A stretch of 64,000 nucleotides of DNA from Rossellomorea vietnamensis (lineage in GTDB: Bacteria; Bacillota; Bacilli; Bacillales; Bacillaceae_B), in NCBI RefSeq assembly GCF_001305855.1, contig NZ_LIXZ01000006.1, forward strand, positions 86,827-150,826, in the 5' to 3' direction. Made by a program: the position numbers and the translations under genes. Below the pieces are notes generated by a model that ran no database searches, was not told where the DNA came from, and saw only the letters and a program-made list of their open reading frames with translations. Below are positions 57,458-64,000 of this stretch, piece by piece (position 1 is the stretch's first letter; each line of letters begins with the position of its first letter).

Positions 57458-57576
57458 GGCGGATTTACAATTATTTGCAACATTTACAAATAGAATTTAC
57501 ATGGGATTAGTAAAGGAATTACATATCGGAAATATAATGGAACTGAAATATTAGTAAAGGGAAGGGAGTCGATGAT

Positions 57577-58101
57577 ATGGACAATATGATGACGCGCTTT
57601 CGTCATGCAGATGATAAGTTGTTTTACAGGATCAATGGTAGTAAGGAGCTGTATCGTTCATTCTTTGGATACGTGACTCATTTGGGAGGGGCGAAGGTTA
57701 CAGTGGGATCCATCGTCATCCTGTTTATCATGTGTCAGCATTATATCTGGCTCAAGGATACGGTCACTGCGGCTGCGGTTTCTCTATTCGTCAGCCATAT
57801 CCTGATGATGTTCTTGAAAAAGGGTGTCAAAAGAATACGTCCTTATATGACACTTCCGGGTGCCATCATCCATGGCTATCAATTCAAGGATCACTCATTT
57901 CCGTCAGGACATTCAACTGCCATATTCTCCCTCACCATCCCCTTTATGATCCACTATCCGGTGACGATACTCGTTCTGTTCCCGTTGAGCTGGCTCGTTG
58001 GGTATTCAAGAGTCGTCCTCGGGGTGCATTATCCTTCTGATGTATTGGCAGGTGCCTTTCTTGCCTTTGCCACGACTATGATGGTCATCTTGTTCTTCTG
58101 A
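57577..58101 (+). CDS. PAP2-family phosphatase
   Basis: A 174-residue membrane phosphatase with about five helices. The three PAP2 motifs are intact: KKGVKRIRPY, PSGHSTAIF and SRVVLGVHYPSD. Such enzymes dephosphorylate undecaprenyl pyrophosphate or phosphatidic-type lipids outside the membrane; the substrate here is not determined. RBS GGGAAGGGAGTCGATGAT. The glycosyltransferase gene follows after 51 bases, and both could act on envelope lipids. Confidence 0.87.
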   Translation: MDNMMTRFRHADDKLFYRINGSKELYRSFFGYVTHLGGAKVTVGSIVILFIMCQHYIWLKDTVTAAAVSLFVSHILMMFLKKGVKRIRPYMTLPGAIIHGYQFKDHSFPSGHSTAIFSLTIPFMIHYPVTILVLFPLSWLVGYSRVVLGVHYPSDVLAGAFLAFATTMMVILFF

Positions 58102-58152
58102 GAAGTTTACCGAAAGCTGATAATAATTGTATTCTCAAAAGGGGGAAGGGTA

Positions 58153-59301
58153 ATGAGGGTAGCACTTTTTTCTGATACGTATTATCCGCAAGTAAACGGA
58201 GTGTCAAGGACGTTAAAAAGGCTGACGGATTATTATGATAAAAGAAGGATTGAATACAAAGTGTTTGTACCTGACCTTCAGGATAAAAAGGAGAATTATC
58301 CTAATGTACACTCATTCACGAGTTTTCCCTTCTTTCTTTATCCAGAATGCCGGACGGCCATAGCAAATCCAAAGACAATCCGAAAGCAGCTAATGGATTT
58401 CTCTCCTACGCTGATTCATGTAACCACACCCCTGACAATGGGGCTATTCGGAATCCGTGGAGCAAAGAAATTGGACCTCCCCCTGGTGGCTTCTTATCAT
58501 ACACATTTTGATGTGTACTTGAACTATTACAAAATGATGTGGGCAGCCCCGTTATTATGGAAATATATGAAGTGGTTTTATTCACATGCAGACCGAATAC
58601 TCGTCCCTTCTGAGGAAACGAGGCTTCATCTGATGAAACAGGGCTTTACCGACTTGTCCATATGGGGGAGGGGGGTCGATTGTACGGCCTATTCACCCAA
58701 GAAGCGAAATTCCACCCTTAGGGAAAAATATAAGATTGAGAAGAAATATATCCTCCTTTATGTAGGGAGGCTTGCACCTGAGAAAGACTTGGATACACTG
58801 GAAAAAACGATCAAGCATCTTCCCATGGAGATGAAGGAGCAGGTCCAATGGGTCATCGTAGGCGATGGACCGCTGAAGAAAGAGCTTATTGATAAGACTC
58901 AAGGTGAAAACGTCATCTTCACAGGCTATCTGACAGGGAAAGAACTTGCAGAAACATATGCATCCTCCGATCTGTTTGTCTTCCCTTCAGCTTCTGAGAC
59001 ATTTGGGAATGTTGTACTGGAAGCAATGGCTTCAGGATTGCCTGCCATAGTCGCAGACAGGGGGGGAGTGACGAATATCGTCGAGCATAATCATACAGGA
59101 CTGATAGCGGAAGCTCATCGATATCAGTCCTTCATTCACCAAATCATCGAATTGCTGGATGGAGACCGACTGATATACATGAAACGAAAAGCACTTCAAA
59201 TGGCTGAAAAACAATCCTGGGATGCTATCTTTGAAGGACTCATATCTGAATTCAGGGAAGTGAGTTCCTTCCATACACAAACGCAACGGTACAGCTCATA
59301 A
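58153..59301 (+). CDS. Glycosyltransferase family 4
   Basis: A 382-residue GT-B glycosyltransferase. N-terminal FSDTYYPQVNGVSRTLKRLT is the acceptor-side loop typical of the GDP-mannose/UDP-glucose lipid glycosyltransferases; C-terminal donor domain with GRLAPEKDLDTLE and ASETFGNVVLEAMASGLPAI. Likely modifies a membrane lipid (for example phosphatidylinositol mannosyltransferase-like or glycolipid synthases), but donor and acceptor cannot be read from the sequence. RBS AAAAGGGGGAAGGGTA. Confidence 0.87.
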   Translation: MRVALFSDTYYPQVNGVSRTLKRLTDYYDKRRIEYKVFVPDLQDKKENYPNVHSFTSFPFFLYPECRTAIANPKTIRKQLMDFSPTLIHVTTPLTMGLFGIRGAKKLDLPLVASYHTHFDVYLNYYKMMWAAPLLWKYMKWFYSHADRILVPSEETRLHLMKQGFTDLSIWGRGVDCTAYSPKKRNSTLREKYKIEKKYILLYVGRLAPEKDLDTLEKTIKHLPMEMKEQVQWVIVGDGPLKKELIDKTQGENVIFTGYLTGKELAETYASSDLFVFPSASETFGNVVLEAMASGLPAIVADRGGVTNIVEHNHTGLIAEAHRYQSFIHQIIELLDGDRLIYMKRKALQMAEKQSWDAIFEGLISEFREVSSFHTQTQRYSS

Positions 59302-59312
59302 AAGTATTCAAG

Positions 59313-59340
59313 AAGGGTCCTCATAAGGGGGTCCTTTTTT
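59313..59340 (+). terminator. Terminator after the GT4 gene
   Basis: AAGGGTCCTC pairs with GGGGGTCCTT through several G-U pairs, 4-base loop, then six Ts. Confidence 0.7.
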
Positions 59341-59403
59341 AGTTGCTGATTCTATCTCTCAGGACATGCTCATACACTATAGGGAGGAAAGGAGTGGGTA
59401 GGG

Positions 59404-59859
59404 ATGGCTCGTGGAGGAAAGGAATTTGGGGAATGGACAGACCAAGCAACGGAGCAAATGCTCTATAACCTGATTGAAAAAAAACAAAAATTTGATAGAG
59501 CGAAGGCTCTTCATCTATATACATTATGGGGGACGATGTTTGCATCCTTCTTTTTTCTGTACTATTTGACGAAATTCGTGTCAGGCCCTTATTCATATTC
59601 ATTTGCTGCGATGTTCTCCATCTTTGTTTCAGATTCCATTCACTTATTCATGGCTCTGTTTCTGGTAGTGCTATTCGGAGCTGCAAAAATATTATATGAA
59701 AAAAAGGAAAAAAAAGAAAAAGAGTTTCATGCATTAAGATGCGAAGTCATTGATCGCAGTAAAGATTTATGGAAAGAAGAAGCGTGGAAAAAAAGGCATC
59801 ATGTATACGATAAAATGAAAAAAGAATGGGATATCAATCTCTTTCATGGCAGTAAATGA
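59404..59859 (+). CDS. ypbF: DUF2663 family protein YpbF
   Basis: A 151-residue protein with two central membrane helices (LWGTMFASFFFLYYLTKFVSG and HLFMALFLVVLFGAAKILY), a soluble N-terminal helix and a charged Lys/Glu-rich C-terminus. The DUF2663 family is restricted to Bacillaceae and located near ypbG; function unknown. RBS AAGGAGTGGGTAGGG. Confidence 0.85.
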   Translation: MARGGKEFGEWTDQATEQMLYNLIEKKQKFDRAKALHLYTLWGTMFASFFFLYYLTKFVSGPYSYSFAAMFSIFVSDSIHLFMALFLVVLFGAAKILYEKKEKKEKEFHALRCEVIDRSKDLWKEEAWKKRHHVYDKMKKEWDINLFHGSK

Positions 59860-59863
59860 GAAT

Positions 59864-59886
59864 CCAGTGCTTCATGGAAGCACTGG
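59864..59886. other. Hairpin between ypbF and cotJB
   Basis: CCAGTGCTTC with GAAGCACTGG, 3-base loop, between convergent genes, without a T run on either side. Possibly a weak terminator. Confidence 0.35.
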
Positions 59887-59914
59887 GGGTGAGTTCTCAA
59901 GGCATGAACAGATC

Positions 59915-60175
59915 TCACACTTGCCATGGCCACGGTGCATCTTTCCAATTCCATGGGTAATTGGAGTAGCTGTATCCATAATGGGTGAGGGGACCGAACT
60001 CCTTTTCAAATTTCTTTTTAATTTGTTTTCGCGTTTTTACATACATATTGTACTGTGAGATGGCTTCATAGTCTTGCGGGTGGGTATCAAGGTACAGAGT
60101 GAGATCGACAATGACGAAATCGATCGCCTGCAGTTCTTCCAACACTTCGTAATAATGGACGGGAAGCTGTTTCAT
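59915..60175 (-). CDS. cotJB: Spore coat protein CotJB
   Basis: An 86-residue protein with the CotJB core: YYEVLEELQAIDFVIVDLTL, then YLDTHPQDYEAISQYN and RKQIKKKFEKEFGPL. In Bacillus it is part of the cotJA-cotJB-cotJC operon made in the mother cell under sigma-E. Here no cotJA precedes it and no cotJC follows. ATG 60175 is preceded by AAGGGAGAG; an upstream extension to 60310 is open but not similar to CotJA. Confidence 0.85.
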   Translation of the reverse strand: MKQLPVHYYEVLEELQAIDFVIVDLTLYLDTHPQDYEAISQYNMYVKTRKQIKKKFEKEFGPLTHYGYSYSNYPWNWKDAPWPWQV

Positions 60176-60400
60176 ATGGGACCACTCTCCCTTCGTTTTT
60201 TCGCAGGGATTATTAATATGGATATTATGAAGTCTAAAATTCCTGCATACCTGTTCCTCCTCGTAAATAAAATCCTTCGTAACAACATATGAATGGAGGA
60301 ATGGGAACATGATAATTTATATAAATTCATAAGAATGAAGGGAAATACAGATGAAATGTTGAATACATAAGGTGTAGGAAATTAATGATGAGGTGGTCAA

Positions 60401-61036
60401 ATGTTTGTTAAAAATGCCATGATACCGAAACACAAATGCTATGTGGTGGATGTAAACGATTCAGTTGAAAAGACGCTGACGGTGCTCGAACACCATAAAA
60501 TCGACGGGGTACCTGTCCTTTCGAATGAAGAGTTTAAAGGCGTAGCGACCCGTTACAATATCTATCAAAGCTTCTTCCTTTCAGGAATGGATAAGGAAAC
60601 CTTTGTCAAAGAGAAAAAGGTCAGTGATATCATCACGGATTCGGACAAATATATGACCGAAAAAGATGTATTTGAAAAGGCATTGGTCGAATTAAAAGAT
60701 TCGCCGATCCTTCCGGTGGTAGGTGAAAATCATAAGTTCCTCGGACTCGTTACACGCTTTGACGTCCTGGATCAATTCAGAAGTGCATTTGGCATGGATC
60801 AAAAAGGGGTCCGCATCGCTTTCTCTTCTGTAGAAACGGAAGGACGGATCGCGAGGCTCGGTGACATTATCCAGCAATATTCAGAATCGGTGATATCCCT
60901 TGTCACGTTCGATGAATCCGATAAATTATTACGTCGTATTGTCTTGAAGGTGGAAAAGAGGGACAATATGGATAAATTCCTTCATAAGTTAGAAAAATCG
61001 GGCTTCCGAATTCTCGATATTCATGAAGACGAATAA
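60401..61036 (+). CDS. CBS domain pair protein with C-terminal ACT-like domain
   Basis: A 211-residue protein. Two CBS motifs: VKNAMIPKHKCYVVDVNDSV with GVPVLSNEEFKGVATRYNIY, then VSDIITDSDKYMTEKD with ILPVVGENHKFLGLVTRFDVL. Residues 135-211 (GVRIAFSSVETEGRIARLGD) look like an ACT-type regulatory domain. It probably senses an adenosine nucleotide and an amino acid-like ligand; the partner is unknown. RBS TGATGAGGTGGTCAA. Confidence 0.82.
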   Translation: MFVKNAMIPKHKCYVVDVNDSVEKTLTVLEHHKIDGVPVLSNEEFKGVATRYNIYQSFFLSGMDKETFVKEKKVSDIITDSDKYMTEKDVFEKALVELKDSPILPVVGENHKFLGLVTRFDVLDQFRSAFGMDQKGVRIAFSSVETEGRIARLGDIIQQYSESVISLVTFDESDKLLRRIVLKVEKRDNMDKFLHKLEKSGFRILDIHEDE

Positions 61037-61042
61037 TTGAAT

Positions 61043-61097
61043 AAATCCCTGTATGAAACAAAATCCTTCTCATAAGATTTATGGGAGGGATTTTTTT
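61043..61097 (+). terminator. Hairpin between the CBS gene and the small membrane gene
   Basis: AAATCCCT (61043-61050) pairs with AGGGATTT (61086-61093), then TTTTG. The right arm contains the ribosome binding site of the next gene, so it may terminate or attenuate and also sequester that site. Confidence 0.6.
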
Positions 61098-61479
61098 GAT
61101 CAATCATTTTGCGAAACTGATAATTACGTTTCTTTTAGGGTATCTATTCATTACATGGTTTCCGGCCTCAGAACGATTTACAAATCCAGAATTCATTGTG
61201 GAGATGGTCCTCAATCCGGTACAGTTCTTTGCTGCGTCCATTGCTTTTATGATCGGGATCTTGTGCCAGGTGAATGTATTGAAAGCGGAATTCTATTCTT
61301 TCCTTCAATTATGGAACGGGAAACTACATAAAGAACTGATCCTCATCCCTTTTCACTTAGCGGTGATCTACGTGTTGAGCGGATATGGCATTGGGCAATC
61401 CGTGATTTTTTCCTGTTCAGCCATTTTTTATGGTATCATTTCAATAGATTTTCGCCGTCAAGGAGGCCATAATGCTTGA
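61096..61479 (+). CDS. Small membrane protein, unknown
   Basis: A 127-residue protein with four hydrophobic segments (LIITFLLGYLFITWFP; VQFFAASIAFMIGILCQVNV; HLAVIYVLSGYGIGQSVIF; CSAIFYGIISIDF). No family was recognised. The TTG 61096 start has GGGAGGG at seven bases; an in-frame ATG 61081 overlaps that site. Overlaps ypbG by eight bases, so it is probably coupled to that phosphoesterase. Confidence 0.68.
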   Translation: MINHFAKLIITFLLGYLFITWFPASERFTNPEFIVEMVLNPVQFFAASIAFMIGILCQVNVLKAEFYSFLQLWNGKLHKELILIPFHLAVIYVLSGYGIGQSVIFSCSAIFYGIISIDFRRQGGHNA

Positions 61480-62236
61480 ATTTTGTATGATTTTATTATT
61501 AGGGGGAGCCAGCCTCCTCATATATATGTTATATGAAGCCCGACGTAACGTTGTAAAGATTGAAAGAGTTAAACTGCCTCACTATCCTGAACATATGAAG
61601 CCCATATCCCTTTTTTTTATTTCTGATATACATAAACGGGAAATTTCAAATGAAATCATCGAAGACGTGAAAGGAAAGACGGATCTTGTCATCATCGGTG
61701 GGGATCTTTTGGAAAAAGGGGTGCCTTTTTCAAGGGTCGAACGAAATCTCGACAAACTCCTGACATTGGGGAGCGTTTATTTCGTATGGGGAAATAATGA
61801 CTATGAAGTGAATACCAGCAGGTTAAAACAGATATTCAAGAAAAAAGGAATCGTCGAAATCGTCAATTCTTCAGTGAAAGTAAAGATTCATAACGGTGTC
61901 ATGAACTTGATAGGAGTGGATGACGCAAGTACCCAACGGGCAAATTATCAGGCTTCTCTTGAACAGGTACGCCCTGATGAATTCAATCTTTTGGTCAGTC
62001 ATGATCCAAGACTTGTGAATCAAGTTCAGAAAAAAGACGGAATCGACTTCATGATGAGCGGTCATACACACGGAGGGCAGATTCGACTGTTCGGCTGGGG
62101 GATGTATAAAAAAGGGAGACTTGAAACTCTCCACGAGACCACCCTATTAGTAAGTAATGGCTACGGGACCACTGCCATTCCTTTGCGACTTGGTGCCCCG
62201 GCCGAAACCCATTTGTTGGTGATGCATAAAGGATGA
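61472..62236 (+). CDS. ypbG: Metallophosphoesterase YpbG
   Basis: A 254-residue calcineurin-like phosphoesterase with an N-terminal membrane helix (ILLLGGASLLIYMLYEA). Metal motifs: FISDIHKREI, GGDLLEKG, WGNNDYE, VSHDP and GHTHGGQ. It would hydrolyse a phosphate ester (perhaps lipid or nucleotide) at the membrane; exact substrate unknown. ATG 61472 follows AAGGAGGCCATA. Similar enzymes include UDP-2,3-diacylglucosamine hydrolases. Confidence 0.88.
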   Translation: MLEFCMILLLGGASLLIYMLYEARRNVVKIERVKLPHYPEHMKPISLFFISDIHKREISNEIIEDVKGKTDLVIIGGDLLEKGVPFSRVERNLDKLLTLGSVYFVWGNNDYEVNTSRLKQIFKKKGIVEIVNSSVKVKIHNGVMNLIGVDDASTQRANYQASLEQVRPDEFNLLVSHDPRLVNQVQKKDGIDFMMSGHTHGGQIRLFGWGMYKKGRLETLHETTLLVSNGYGTTAIPLRLGAPAETHLLVMHKG

Positions 62237-62333
62237 AATGAACAAATGTTATTCATTACCTATACAAATTTTACACAAAGAGGTTTCTCGGGTTATAATT
62301 TTGGAGAGATGAGAAATACTTGGGGGACTATTT

Positions 62334-63245
62334 ATGAGCAATGAAAAGAAGTTGGAAGGCAAATACAATATTAAAGCTGTGTCTACCATTTTAGGGATTC
62401 AACCGGGAACATTGCGTGCTTGGGAGAGAAGGTATCAGATCATTGCACCAGTGCGGAATGAATCCGGTCACCGTTTGTATACCGAACAGCATTTAAATAT
62501 ATTGAAATGGCTGGTTGAAAAGGTCGACCAAGGCTTCACCATCAGCCAGGCCGTTGCGTTACTGGACAAACAGGAACTAGAAGAGAATGAAATCACATCC
62601 TCTGAACAAAAGGATCGCACCCAAACGATTTCAGATGATCTTTTAAAGGCTTTATTGAGTTTTGATGAAACAAAAGCCCATGAATTGATCAACCAATCGT
62701 TTTCGGTGTATACCATCGACAAGGTGGTCATCGATATTCTCGGCAGCCTCCTGGTAAGGATCGGGGATTTATGGGAAAATGATGAAATCACGACAGCCCA
62801 TGAGCATTTTGCCACTTCCATCCTCAGATCCCGAATCGGTATCATTATGCATTCATTCCCGCATAACGGGATATTACCCAAGGTAGTGGCTGTCTGCGGT
62901 CCTGGAGAATGGCATGAATTAGGATTATTGATCTTCACCCTTTATGTTCGCAGAAAGGGGTTTGAAGTCATCTATCTGGGATCGAGCATAAAAGAGAATG
63001 ATATTGACATCGTGCTGGATGAAGTGAATCCAAAGTTTTTATTCTTCTCATGCACACTGCTTGAAAATGTCGATAACCTCCTTTCCCTCGTTACGTCCTT
63101 AAAGAACGAGCGGAAGGATCTTGTGATCGGGATGGGTGGATTCGCCGTTGATCACCTGTCCAAAGACTTAAAAGCAGATTTTGATGAACATATCGTGGGA
63201 CAAACCAAATCTCAGTGGGAACAATGGCTCAAAAGTAAATTATAA
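62334..63245 (+). CDS. MerR-family regulator with B12-binding domain (CarH/LitR-like)
   Basis: A 303-residue protein. N-terminal MerR helix-turn-helix (YNIKAVSTILGIQPGTLRAW, about 11-30; ESGHRLYTEQHL), then a helical bundle and a cobalamin-binding Rossmann domain. The Trp147-x9-Glu157-His158 segment is the Wx9EH motif of CarH-type AdoCbl sensors, and EWHELG (His194) matches ExHxxG for the lower axial ligand. CarH/LitR regulators use B12 and light to control carotenoid or other genes. Here no carotenoid gene adjoins, so its target is unknown. RBS TTGGGGGACTATTT. Confidence 0.87.
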   Translation: MSNEKKLEGKYNIKAVSTILGIQPGTLRAWERRYQIIAPVRNESGHRLYTEQHLNILKWLVEKVDQGFTISQAVALLDKQELEENEITSSEQKDRTQTISDDLLKALLSFDETKAHELINQSFSVYTIDKVVIDILGSLLVRIGDLWENDEITTAHEHFATSILRSRIGIIMHSFPHNGILPKVVAVCGPGEWHELGLLIFTLYVRRKGFEVIYLGSSIKENDIDIVLDEVNPKFLFFSCTLLENVDNLLSLVTSLKNERKDLVIGMGGFAVDHLSKDLKADFDEHIVGQTKSQWEQWLKSKL

Positions 63246-63316
63246 GTGGAGTATGCACTGTTTTTCGCCCCTTACATAGTATGATGATAAATCGTCACAC
63301 TCTGGGGGGTACGAAG

Positions 63317-63901
63317 ATGAAGCTCGAAAGAATTTCGGACAATAAAATAAAATTTTCCATTAGTGTAGAAGAGTTAGAACAAAAAGGCTTATTTGAACAA
63401 GACCAATGGAAAGATTCTTATATGTGGCATGATCTGTTCGAAGACATGTTAGATGAAGTACAAGGGAAGTTCGGCATCGAAACGCAAATGGAAATCACAG
63501 TGGAGATCGAATCATTCGATGAGCAGGAAATCTGCTTGATCCTCACGTTGGAATCAGAAGATGACTTCTCTGACTGGGAAGAAGGTACCGAAATGATGAA
63601 ATCCATGAATGATCACGATGTTCTCGTGTATTTCGATGATTTCGAGGACTTACTCACCCTTCTTAAACGGATCAATAAGATGGGGAAGCTGAGCCATTCC
63701 CTCAGTCAATGCAGTATTTTTTACTATAAAAAAAAATATTACGTACTTATAGAGAATTTGCTTGAAGCCGACAGCTTCATCCTGGAAGCGATTTGCGCCG
63801 AATACGGTCAAAACTCGACGATCACAAAGCATGTCCTGATGGAATATGGCCGAGTTGTGTTATTAAGGGATTCCATTGGAAAGATATTGTTTTATTTTTG
63901 A
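63317..63901 (+). CDS. ypbH: Adaptor protein YpbH (MecB, MecA paralogue)
   Basis: A 194-residue adaptor of the MecA family, the length of B. subtilis YpbH. N-terminal substrate-binding domain (MKLERISDNKIKFSISVEEL), acidic linker (DWEEGTEMMKSMNDHD), C-terminal ClpC-binding domain (CSIFYYKKKYYVLIE). It targets proteins to ClpCP. ATG 63317 follows TGGGGGGTACGAAG. The terminator follows about 50 bases later. Confidence 0.9.
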   Translation: MKLERISDNKIKFSISVEELEQKGLFEQDQWKDSYMWHDLFEDMLDEVQGKFGIETQMEITVEIESFDEQEICLILTLESEDDFSDWEEGTEMMKSMNDHDVLVYFDDFEDLLTLLKRINKMGKLSHSLSQCSIFYYKKKYYVLIENLLEADSFILEAICAEYGQNSTITKHVLMEYGRVVLLRDSIGKILFYF

Positions 63902-63951
63902 ACTGATATGAAATCTTTACCCCCTTTAAATATAAGGAAATTGTCTTTTTG

Positions 63952-63984
63952 CACTCTCAGGATCAATCCTGGGGGTGTTTTTTT
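63952..63984 (+). terminator. Terminator after ypbH
   Basis: CACTCTCAGGAT with ATCCTGGGGGTG through G-U pairs, 2-base loop and seven Ts. Confidence 0.75.
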
Positions 63985-64000
63985 GGGTTTGGAGCTTTTC

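Noticed and set aside
60176..60310. cotJA upstream of cotJB
   Set aside because: The open frame here lacks the proline/tyrosine-rich CotJA pattern and has no plausible start with a ribosome site.

Overview
The window looks like a core chromosomal segment of an endospore-forming Bacillaceae bacterium, close to Bacillus in the broad sense. The genus is not certain; a marine Rossellomorea or Bacillus type would fit. Evidence: near-complete sporulation genes (spoIIM, dacF-spoIIAA-spoIIAB-sigF, spoVA genes, dacB-spmA-spmB, mciZ, cotJB), a resABCDE operon, sigX-rsiX, Bacillus-type ribosome binding sites, frequent GTG/TTG starts and gene order resembling the B. subtilis yqj-yqk-spoIIA-spoVA-ypu-res-ypb region. 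No rRNA, tRNA, CRISPR array, prophage or transposase gene was seen.

Layout. 1-15 kb: end of a histidine phosphatase, a GNAT enzyme, namA, a glycosyltransferase, proC behind a proline-type T-box, a metallo-beta-lactamase-fold hydrolase and an SDR (yqjP/yqjQ-like), a lipoprotein, glcU-gdh, a LexA-controlled Y-family polymerase with its YolD-like partner, and two small Fe-S-related proteins. 11.7-20 kb: a minus-strand group (membrane protein, aminoglycoside-kinase-like protein, hydrolase, 43-aa protein, hmgL) diverging from a thiolase-scoA-scoB ketone-body operon with a candidate cre site between them, then yqkE, GrpB-like, an aldo/keto reductase and the 41-codon mciZ gene. 20-31 kb: nudF, spoIIM, fur, yqzK, xerD, deoB-punA-pdp (nucleoside catabolism), dacF and the spoIIA-sigF operon. 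31-41 kb: an abbreviated spoVA operon (A, B, Ea, F only), lysA, a relocated ribT, ypuF, scpAB, dacB and spmAB. 41.1-41.9 kb: a repeat island. 42-51 kb: rluB, resABCDE, sigX-rsiX. 51-64 kb: an M23/LysM peptidase, FMN riboswitch-ribU, fer, ypbB-recS-ypbD-ypbE, a PAP2 phosphatase, a GT4 glycosyltransferase, ypbF, lone cotJB, a CBS protein, a small membrane protein, ypbG, a MerR/B12 regulator and ypbH.

How the genes work together. Three themes dominate. Sporulation: sigma-F control by SpoIIAA/SpoIIAB, engulfment (SpoIIM), Z-ring inhibition (MciZ), cortex synthesis (DacF, DacB, SpmAB), DPA/germination (SpoVA) and coat (CotJB), with candidate sigma-E, sigma-F and sigma-G promoters. Respiration and redox: cytochrome c maturation by ResABC under ResDE, plus ferredoxin and Fur. 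Salvage and catabolism: nucleosides, ketone bodies and glucose. Conditional control is visible as a T-box, an FMN riboswitch, LexA boxes, a Per-box-like site and an autoregulatory ECF promoter.

Most of the window is conserved core. The less expected observations are the spoVA operon without AC-AD-AEb, a Wx9EH/ExHxxG MerR-B12 regulator resembling CarH/LitR photoreceptors, a structured repeat with compensatory stem changes that is nested inside another repeat at 41.2-41.4 kb, a helically phased TGACGCA array, and small genes that are easy to miss.
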